A stretch of 64,000 nt of DNA. It comes from Acetobacter musti (lineage in GTDB: Bacteria; Pseudomonadota; Alphaproteobacteria; Acetobacterales; Acetobacteraceae). The stretch is from the NCBI RefSeq assembly GCF_011516835.1, contig NZ_WOTB01000011.1, positions 80,388 through 144,387 on the forward strand, read 5' to 3'. Shown one piece after another: positions 28,422 through 37,400 of this stretch (positions are counted from its first letter, which is position 1; every line of letters starts with the position of its first letter). The notes under the pieces were generated by a model. It had not been told where the DNA came from. It ran no database searches and worked only from the letters and a program-made list of their open reading frames with translations. The translations under genes and the position numbers were made by a program.

Positions 28422-28883
28422 GTGGCACGAGCCAGGGCTAAAACATCAGCAGGCCATGTAAGTGCACGGTCGCCGGCCGCGAAACCCTCAGGACGGCAGG
28501 GCGTGGCCAGGACCGGTGGAAGCGCGAAAGCGGTTGCGGGAAAAAAGCGTGCCGAAAAAGCGGAAGTAAAGCCGGAAGCGGAAGAGATCGTTGAAATCGT
28601 TGCGATCGCCGAGCCGGTCCGGGCAAAAACGCCGCCGCTTCGCGATGCGCTGTATTTTGATTCGGAATGGTATCTGACGAATTATCCGGATGTGGCCAGC
28701 GCCGGCGTCGATGCGGCGACACATTACCGGACAGTAGGCTATCAGGAAGGCCGTCAGCCAAACGCGGCTTTCGACGGCAAAGAGTACGTGGCCGCCAATC
28801 CGGATCTGCTCGGATACGAGGGTGACCTGTTTCTGCATTATGTTTTTTACGGCGCGTCCGAAGGCCGCCCGCTGGCGCCGTAA
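28422..28883 (+). CDS. Small basic protein with two YPDVA-type repeats
   Basis: This 153-residue protein has a Lys/Ala/Arg-rich, disordered-looking N-terminus (about residues 1-60). Two copies follow of a roughly 35-residue repeat of the form F/YDxxWYLxxYPDVAxAGxxxxxHYxxxGxxEGRxP, the second starting FDGKEYVAANPDL. In Acetobacteraceae such repeats are often attached to glycosyltransferases or cell-surface proteins; here they stand alone. The GTG start at 28422 has AAGGAG eight bases upstream. It precedes comEC by 81 bp. Function unknown. Confidence 0.72.
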   Translation: MARARAKTSAGHVSARSPAAKPSGRQGVARTGGSAKAVAGKKRAEKAEVKPEAEEIVEIVAIAEPVRAKTPPLRDALYFDSEWYLTNYPDVASAGVDAATHYRTVGYQEGRQPNAAFDGKEYVAANPDLLGYEGDLFLHYVFYGASEGRPLAP

Positions 28884-28964
28884 CGACGCCCTGGACCAGG
28901 AGCCTCCCCGCCCGGAACGGCAGCACGCCTGCGGACTGACAGGCCGTGACGGAGGCCGACCGAG

Positions 28965-31283
28965 GTGAAAAGAGCGCTGCCGGACCGTCTTCAGGCGCGC
29001 CTGCTCTCTGAACGGCACCGGCTGCCGCTCTGGCTGCCCGTCGGGCTGGCGGCCGGCGTGCTGGCCTGGTTCCAGCCCCGGTATGAGCCATCTCCCTGGC
29101 TGGCTCTGGCGGGGCTGATCCTCTCCCTTCCCATTCTCATCGCAGGCTGGTGGCGTCTGTCCGGACGGCTCGCCGGCTCTGCGCTGCTCTGTGTCTCTCT
29201 CGGCTTTCTGGCGGCCTGGACCGAGGGACATCGCGCGCCGCCCATGCCCGAACTGCCCCGGCGCGCGGTCGTTCTGACCGGCTATGTCCTGTCCGTCGAG
29301 CAGTTGCCGTCCCGCGCGGAGGGCGATCCCGGCAGCCGGCGCGTGACCCTGTCAGGCGTGCGGTTCATGACCTGGCTGGATGCCGGAATGGCGCCCCTGC
29401 GCCGTGATCTGAAGATCCGCCTGCGGGACGATGACGGCCTGGTGTTTGGACCGGGTGACAGGCTGCGGATCCGGGCTCTGCTGAGCCCGCCACCGTTTCC
29501 GGTCATGCCGGGCGCGCGGGATCTGCAGCGCGAGGCGTGGTTCGGTGGCCTGGCCGGAACCGGCAGAGCGCTCGGCGCGGCGGCCTTCGCACCGGCCGAT
29601 GACGGCCTGGCGACAGCCTCCGGCCTGTCGTCCGGACCGGATGAAGCCGGCCGCCATGCTGAGCCGCACACACCGGACGCCGATGACGAAACTACACGGC
29701 GGAACACCCCCACGGATCACTGGCCGGTCGAGCGCCTGCGCGAATCCATCGCCGCCCGGATCATGTCGGTGCTGCCCGGCACCGACGGCGCGATAGGCGC
29801 AACGCTGCTCGTGGGACAATCGGGCGCCATTCCGGCCCCGGATCGCGATGCCTTCGCCGCATCAGGACTGTCGCATCTTCTGGCCGTGGCCGGACTGCAT
29901 CTGGGAATCGTGGTGGGACTGGTGGTGGCCGTGACACGCTACGGGCTGGTTTCGGTCGAATGGATCGCGCTGCGCTGGCCCTGCAAAGAGATCGCGGCGA
30001 TCGCGGGCCTGCTGGGCGGGGCGGTCTATGTTGTCATGACGGGCCTGCATCTTCCGGCGCTGCGAAGCCTGGTCATGGCGGCGCTGGTCGTGCTGGCGCT
30101 TGTCACCGGGCGCAGAGCGGCGTCGATGCGCGGGCTGGCGGTCGCGGCGACATTGCTGCTGCTGACCGGGCCATCGGTCCTGCTGGACGTGCCGTTCCAG
30201 ATGTCGTTCGCGGCCGTGATGGCGCTGATCGTGGGATATGAGGTCCTGCGCCTGCCCCTGATGCGGCTGCATGGCGAAGGGCGGCTGAGCCGGCGGTTTC
30301 TGGTGCATGTGCTGATGCTCGCGCTGACAAGTCTGCTGGCCGGCACGGCGACCCTGCCCGTGTCGATGGCGCATTTCGGAGAGATTCAGCCATTTTTCGT
30401 CGTCGCCAATCTGATGGCCGTGCCGCTGACAGCGCTGTGGGTCATGCCGGCCGGGCTGGCGGGAGTTCTGCTGGTCCCGTTTCATCTGGAGGCGCTGGCC
30501 TTCGTCCCGATGGGTTGGGGGATTCACGCGATCGTCTGGTCGGCGCGGGAAGTGGCGTCCTGGCCCGCGGCACGGATCGCCGTGCCGATGACACCAGGTC
30601 CGGGACTGGCGCTGTTCCTGTTCGGGCTATGCTGGCTTTGTCTCTGGACGCGACGCTGGCGGCTGCTGGGTCTCGCACCGATGCTGGCCGGGTTCGTCTC
30701 CCCCTTCATCATGCCGTTGCCCGATCTGGTCGTGGCACCGGACGGGGGCCTGGTGGCGGTTCGTGACGGAGAACAGCTTCTGCTGGCCGGCCACTCCCGC
30801 GATGCGTGGTTTGAACGGGATGCCCTGGCGCAGGCATTCGCGCGTCCCCTGGCGGATCTGCCTGTAAACGGCGTGCAGGCTGACGGGATGCAAACCGGGG
30901 AAGAGCAGGATGCGGGAAGCGAGACAAAGGACGGCGAAATCTCCTGCGGCGAGGATGGTGTGAAGGGCGTCTGTGTAATCTCCCGCGCGGGGCGTTCCGT
31001 GCTGCTGCGGGCGGAGGACCGCTCGGACGGCAACGACCTGATTCCGGACAGCGTCTGCGCCGGCATGGATCTGTTCGTGACCGTCACTCCGGCACGGCGG
31101 TCCTGTGCCGGCGTGCGGACGGTGGATCGTTTCACAGTCTGGCGGGAAGGCGCTCAGGCCGTCTGGCTGCGGCGCGACGGCATCCGGGTACTGTCGGACC
31201 GGGCATGGTCGGGAGAACGGCTGTGGGTGATGCGCCCGGGCGGCCACGGCATTCCCAACCTGCCCCTGGCCCAGGAAGAGTGA
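28965..31283 (+). CDS. comEC: ComEC/Rec2-family competence membrane protein
   Basis: This 772-residue polytopic protein is the inner-membrane channel for transforming single-stranded DNA. An N-terminal soluble insertion (OB-like, LTGYVLSVEQLPSR to LLSPPPFPVMPGARDL) precedes the core, which has the family block GLSHLLAVAGLHLGIV and LLTGPSVLLDVPFQMSFAAV in the competence domain. The C-terminal region lacks the HxHxDH metallo-beta-lactamase domain found in Bacillus-type ComEC, as in many alphaproteobacteria, and has a short acidic insert near residue 640. GTG 28965 is preceded by GGAGG at nine bases. A family B element follows directly. Confidence 0.92.
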   Translation: MKRALPDRLQARLLSERHRLPLWLPVGLAAGVLAWFQPRYEPSPWLALAGLILSLPILIAGWWRLSGRLAGSALLCVSLGFLAAWTEGHRAPPMPELPRRAVVLTGYVLSVEQLPSRAEGDPGSRRVTLSGVRFMTWLDAGMAPLRRDLKIRLRDDDGLVFGPGDRLRIRALLSPPPFPVMPGARDLQREAWFGGLAGTGRALGAAAFAPADDGLATASGLSSGPDEAGRHAEPHTPDADDETTRRNTPTDHWPVERLRESIAARIMSVLPGTDGAIGATLLVGQSGAIPAPDRDAFAASGLSHLLAVAGLHLGIVVGLVVAVTRYGLVSVEWIALRWPCKEIAAIAGLLGGAVYVVMTGLHLPALRSLVMAALVVLALVTGRRAASMRGLAVAATLLLLTGPSVLLDVPFQMSFAAVMALIVGYEVLRLPLMRLHGEGRLSRRFLVHVLMLALTSLLAGTATLPVSMAHFGEIQPFFVVANLMAVPLTALWVMPAGLAGVLLVPFHLEALAFVPMGWGIHAIVWSAREVASWPAARIAVPMTPGPGLALFLFGLCWLCLWTRRWRLLGLAPMLAGFVSPFIMPLPDLVVAPDGGLVAVRDGEQLLLAGHSRDAWFERDALAQAFARPLADLPVNGVQADGMQTGEEQDAGSETKDGEISCGEDGVKGVCVISRAGRSVLLRAEDRSDGNDLIPDSVCAGMDLFVTVTPARRSCAGVRTVDRFTVWREGAQAVWLRRDGIRVLSDRAWSGERLWVMRPGGHGIPNLPLAQEE

Positions 31284-31286
31284 CCG

Positions 31287-31434
31287 GAACCAGTCTGTTC
31301 TGGAATCATAAAGAAGTTTTTGGTGAAGCTTTTTTCAAAAAGCTTCAGAGAACGCCGCCTTTTTGAAAAAAGGCGGCACCCAAAAACTTTTATTTTTTAA
31401 ATACTTCTCGTGAAGTGCTTTCCGAGCCCGCCTC
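31287..31434 (-). repeat. Family B MITE-like element (reverse orientation)
   Basis: The core at 31313-31392 has perfect outer arms AAGTTTTTGG and CCAAAAACTT with both hairpins intact. The left part of the element ends at the stop codon of the giant repeat gene, so the element forms the 3' boundary between comEC and the giant gene, which converge here. Confidence 0.8.
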
Positions 31435-34400
31435 TCACGCACGCTGCCGTGCCTGTCCGGCCCGCCTGTCCGAAAGCGCCTCGTCCCAGGCAAGCTGCGC
31501 CTTTTCATGGGTTCTGATCGCCCAGTTCCGCATGGCGCGGGACATCATGCTGTGAAACCGGGAATTCGTATAAAGCTGTGTAAGAAGCTTCGCGGTGGCA
31601 GCAGGCGTTCTGGCGATCATGCCCTGAAGCGGAAGAGGAAGTGAACCGGTCTCCGCTTTCGTCAGACCCGTGAACACAACCGGCACACCCGTTGCGGCAA
31701 GGTCCATGATCTGCGGCGTGACGCCGTGATCCGCGCCCGGAAGAACGAGACCCGCGCGGGCGGAAAAGCAGAGCGCTCCGTCGTGTAACAGCGCCGCGTC
31801 GGGACAGCCGGTCCTGAGATGCGGCAGGATCGTCGCCCGGAAATAATCCTCACAGGCGCAGCGGAGATGTTCGTTCGGGCTCCCGGTAAGAAAAATCCCT
31901 GACGTGCCGTCGAAAGACTGCGCTGCACGAATGTCCTGATTGCCCAGCACAGGCAGGGTGACGATCCGGGCGCGGGGATAGCGCCGCTCCAGTTCTTCCG
32001 CGTCCTGAGAGGAGGACGGCAGAAATGTATCGACAGAGAAAACAACACCGGAGGGCGGGAACAGGCTCACGTTCCGCGCGGCGGGAGCACTTCTGCTGAG
32101 AGGAATACGCGGAATCATCAGCAGGCGGGCATGCGGCATTTCGGCACGGATCAGCGCCTGATAACGCCTTGTGAGCTCCGCGCTGTCGATAACGACCCGA
32201 TCGAACGCATCGTGATAACGCCGCAGCATATCCTCGACGCTGGTGACAAAAGGCGCACCGCAGACAGTAACGCCAGGGGCTTCGAGATCTTCCCGCACCG
32301 CCGCCGGAATCCGGGTCGGGTCCGCCGGAACGATGGTGACATCATAACCGGCTTTGCGCATGAACCGCATGTGCTGACGCAGGCCGGTAGTGACGTCGCC
32401 GGGAGCGCAGCTCTCCAGGACGGTGGTAATGACGAGGGCGCGTTTCGCTCTGGCCGGAAGGCGTATGCCCGTGCGGCGCGCTTCACGGACGGCGAGTTCG
32501 GTCTCCAGCCTTTCCGTCCGCTCTCCGGCCTCAGCCGTCGCGAGAAAATCAGCCTGGCTTCTCAGGAAATGAATGATCCGGGCGCGTTCCTCGCTGTCTC
32601 CGGCCGCGCTCGCGGCGCGGCTAACAAGAGTTTCGAGATCGGCGCCGAAGCTGTTTTCGGGCTCGATGACAAAGGGCGAGCCATACAGATCGGCGCCGTC
32701 GACCGCACGGCAGATCCGGATGACATGCCGCTCCGCCGGTGACAGGGCGCATGGAAAGAGGACATGGAAACCATGCCGCCCGTCGCCGATGGAGTGACTG
32801 ACCAGATCGGGCCTGTGACGGTTCGCCACGGTGGAACAGATGCGCCGGTCATTGAGAAACACGTCGAGCGTCACAGGGGCCGGCTGATCCGGCCCATTCC
32901 ACGCCCACCCCCGCGCATCCCTGCGGGTGACATTGTCGAGATAACCCTGAACCGGTGTCAAAGGGGCGGCTTCCTGTGTCACGTGGCGTTCTTCGCTGTC
33001 CGGATAAGGCGCTTCCGGGTCCGCCGAAGCCCCGTGAGCGGGCGCGACATAGACGAAAGAGCCGGCCAGGAGCGCGTTATCGGCAGCGCGCCTGAGCTCG
33101 ATGAGATGAGCGTGACCGGGATCAGGCAATGCGCCGACAGGATCGTCGAAACCGAACACGCGGGACCCGCCCGGACGGAACTCCGAAGAGCTCTCGCCGG
33201 CGACAATGGTTTTCAGAGGAACGCCGTTATCGAGAACGGTCACTTCAACAAAGGCTTCCGCATCTCCGGCCGCACGGACCCATCCTCTGAGGCGCCCGCC
33301 GGCAGACGTCTCAAGCCAGCCCGCGGTAACAATGCCGGAACCTGCGCCCGCGCCGGAACCGGCCCGCCTCTCCGCCTCATGACCGCGCCCCAGGTTATTG
33401 CGGATGATTTCGAGTTCCGGACCGTCCTCGATGCGCGGCGCGCAGTAAAGAGCAGGCGGATCGACATGATCCGGGTAAAGCTCAGCGAACTCCGCCGCAT
33501 TCTGGAACAGGAAACGGCCGCCATCGTTCACGAAGGTTTCCGAAGCCGCGCCTTCAGCCAGGATCACATCATGCGTTTCCAGCTCGATATGGAAATAATC
33601 GACACGGTCAAAGCGGCGGACCTGAACAATGGTGCTGCCGTTGACAAGCGCGCGGGCCGGAACAAGCACGCCATCGAGATACATGGCGTGAAGAGGAGAC
33701 ACCCAGAGATCGCGCGCCGGCAGATTTCCGCCCAGAGACCCTTTTCGGAAAACGACCGGCTGCACGGAGGGATTTCTCTGCGCGAACGTCCCGCCATAAA
33801 CCCGCCGCCCGATCCACACCACCGGCCGGACGCGGCCCGACGCGGTGACGACATGATCGCCCCGTGACAGCGTTTCGACAGGGCGCTGTCCGTCGGGCGT
33901 CAGAATCAGGGTGCCCCGGCAGTAGCAGGGCGTGTCGTCACCGGCCGGGATGATCTGAATCTGTGTGAAATCCTGATCACTTTCCGAAACCTGAAAGGTC
34001 TCGTCCGCATAAGTGCCGGTCAGATCGAAACTGTAGACATGGCCGTTTTCTTCGGTGGAGAGAACGCCGGTCGCCGAATCATAGGAATACGTCGCGTCCG
34101 CGTTCCAGACTTCATCTTCCAGCAGAATGGTGCCGCCACTGAGGAAATCCGTGCCGCTCAGAACAGAGCCGGACCCGACCTCGATCACACCGCCCGATGA
34201 AAGCGTAAGCCCGTCCGCAGTACCGCCGGAATGCAGATCGAGCACACCACCGGCGCTGACCGTACCGGAACTGACCATGCCGCCATCGGCAATGACGGCG
34301 CTGCCACCCGAAGAGACTGTCAGACCGCTCGCCGTGCCCCCCGACCCGATATCGAGCAGGCTGTCGTCGGAAAGGGTGCCGCCGGTAAAGACGCCCCCGT

Positions 34401-37400
34401 CAGTGACTTCAATCGTGCCGCCACCGGAGAGACTCATGCCGGAAACGATGGCGCTGTCCAGGAGTCTGAGCGTGCCGCCGGACAGAAGATGCTCGTCGCC
34501 GAGCGTTCCCCCGGACGAAAGTTCGGCGACCCCACCAGAAGAGATCGTGACGCCGGTGGCGCTTCCGCCACTGCCGATATCCAGAATGCCGCCGGAAAGA
34601 ATTTTGGCATCGCTGACAATACCGCCCGAGACCGCGCTGGCGCTCCCCTGCGCTCCCAGGGTGACATCGCCGGCTTCGGCGTCCGTGCTGACGGTAAGAA
34701 GCCCGTCGCTGACAGTCGCCCCGGAGAGGGTGGCATTGCCGGAAACAATGACCGCGCCGCCGGAATCAACGGTAACGCCGCTGGCGACAGCCCCCGTCTG
34801 CCCGAGTATGAGCTGCCCGCCATGAAGCATGGTCTGATAAGCGGACCCCCCGGCAACAATTTCCTCGCCGGAGCTGTAAACGGTCACATTGTCCGCGATG
34901 CCGCCGCTGCTGACCAGAAGCTCGCCGCCATCCTCGACGGTGACGCCGCTGACCGTTCCGCCGGACGAAACGGCGGAGGAGCTGGATGTCGTGGTCAGAA
35001 CGGCCGCGAACAGACGGAACGCCCGGCTGAGAAGACCCGTGCCGGAGCTCTGCCCGGAAACCTGCGCCACCCCGCCTGAGGAAATCGTGAGCCCGCTCGC
35101 CACCCCTCCGGCGGCAACGGTTTCGCTCCCGCCGCTGAGAATGGTGGCGCTCCCCGCAGTGCCACCCGACGAGACCAGAACGGACCCACCGGAGGATATG
35201 GTGGCATCACTGAGAACGCCTCCGGAGGACACCGTGACAGTGCCCCCGGCACTCAGGGTAACGGCGGAGGCCGCGCCGCTGCTGAGAATGGTGACGGACC
35301 CACCGGAGGAAACGATGGTGCTGCTAAGAATGCCCCCGGAAGAAACCGTCGCTGTGCCTGCGGAGCCAAGCGTAATGGTTGCCGCGCTGGCGCCGTTACT
35401 GATCCGGAGTGTGCCATTGTCGATGGCGCCCCCTGTAAGGGACGCACTGTCATCCAGATCGATCTGCCCGCCGGAATCGACCGTATCGAGAGAAACGGAC
35501 GCACCGGCTTCGGCAACGGAAAGGAACCCACCATGAAGGGTGATATCGGAAGCCGTTCCGCCTGAAACCGTTTCGCTGCCACCACTGAAAATGGTGGCGC
35601 TCCCCGCCGTTCCGCCCGACGAGATCAGAACGGACCCACCGGAAGAGATGGTGGCATCACTGAAAGTACCGCCGGAGGAGACCGTAACGGTACCGCCGGC
35701 GCTGAGCATAACGGCGGAGGCCACGCCGCTGCTGAGAATGGTAAGGGAGCCACCGGAAAGAACGTCGCCATCGCTGAACGCGCCACCGGACGAGATGAAC
35801 GCCACCCCCGACGATCCGAGCGTGGTGTTGCTGACAGTGGCATCGTCCCGGGCGATAACGGTGCCATCATTGACGGTGCCGCTGTTTACCTGGCCGTTAT
35901 CGATCCATACGGCGCCGGATGAGTCGATCAGAACCGTGCTGACGACGGCGCCACTGAGTATTCCGAGCGTGCCGCCATGGATCGTAGCATCTTCGGCAAC
36001 ACCGCCGCTCAGCATTTCGCTGCCGCCGCTGTAAACCGTGGCACCGACCACATTGCCGCCGCCACTTATGGCGAGAAGACCGCCCGACGAGACGACGGTG
36101 CCGCTGGCGATGCCTTCCTGCACAGAGAGGCCGCCGCCGTAAAGAACCTGATCCCCGGAGCCGACCCCGCCTCCGGAGACGATTTCACTGCCGCCGGAAC
36201 CGATCTGTGTATCCGAGGCGAGACCACCGGAACAGACGGCAATGATGGCGCCCGACCCGGCGCCGGCGGAGACCGCGCTCCCGCCGGCAGAAAGGGTGAG
36301 CACGCCGTCGGCAAGGACGGTCGCATCGCGTGAAACCCCGCCGGCCAGTACGGTCTCGGCATCATACGCCGTAAGCGCACCGCCGGATGAATCCCCGATG
36401 TAAAAACCGTCGCCGCCAATAATGTCGTCTGCCGCAGTGCCGAGAACAGTCTCGCTGCCTCCGAGGCGGATCTGCGTAGCCGAAGCCGTCGCACCGCTTT
36501 CGACAGTGAAAACAGCGCGGTCAGCAGCCGTCACTGACGCGGCGCTGTCGAGAATGGTGCCCGAGACCAGGCTTCCCGACACCGCCGTCAGGCTGGCTCC
36601 GGCCTGGACAGCAAAGGCGTCCGCCACGCCGGCAATGGTGGCCGCCCCACCGGAAGAAAGGATCGCGCCGCCAGCACTGCCTCCGGCCCCGACAGTGACC
36701 ATGTCGCCGGACGAGACCACGGCATCGCGGAGAACACCGCCAGACGAGACCACAGCGGAGCCGTCGGAACCAAGCGTGACGGTACTGACGACGGCCTCGT
36801 CGCCGACATGGACGGAACCGTCATCAATAACGAAACCGGAGAGAGTGGCACTGTCGGAAAGATCAATCTCTCCGCCTGAATCGACTGTTGTAACGATAAC
36901 AACCGCATCCGCGCCCCCGACGGTCAGGAAGCCGCCGTCAACAGCAGTATCGTCGGATATACCGTCAAAAACAGTTTCGCTGCCGCCCGAGGAAATCGTG
37001 ATACCGGAGGCCACACCCCCCGAGGAGACGCTCAGAAAGCCACCGGAAGAGACAGTCGCCGTGGAGAGAATCCCCCCGGAAGAAATGACACCGGAAGCAG
37101 CGGAACCAAACGCGGCGTTGCTGACAACACCCCCGTTCCACGCGGAGAGCGCGCCGTCACTGAGCGTGACACTGGTAACGCCAGCACTATCGGAAACGTC
37201 GATTTCGCCCCCGGACGTGATGTCCCGGATGGCAGCGACAGCAGTCTCCCCCTGAAGCGAAAGCATCCCGCCGGCAACAGTCGTATCATCAGACGTGCCA
37301 TCAAGAACGGTTTCGCTGCCACCAGAGAAGATCGTGACACCGGAAGCGACGCCGTCCGGCCCGACGCCGAGCGATCCGCCGGAGAGGATGACAGCGCTGC

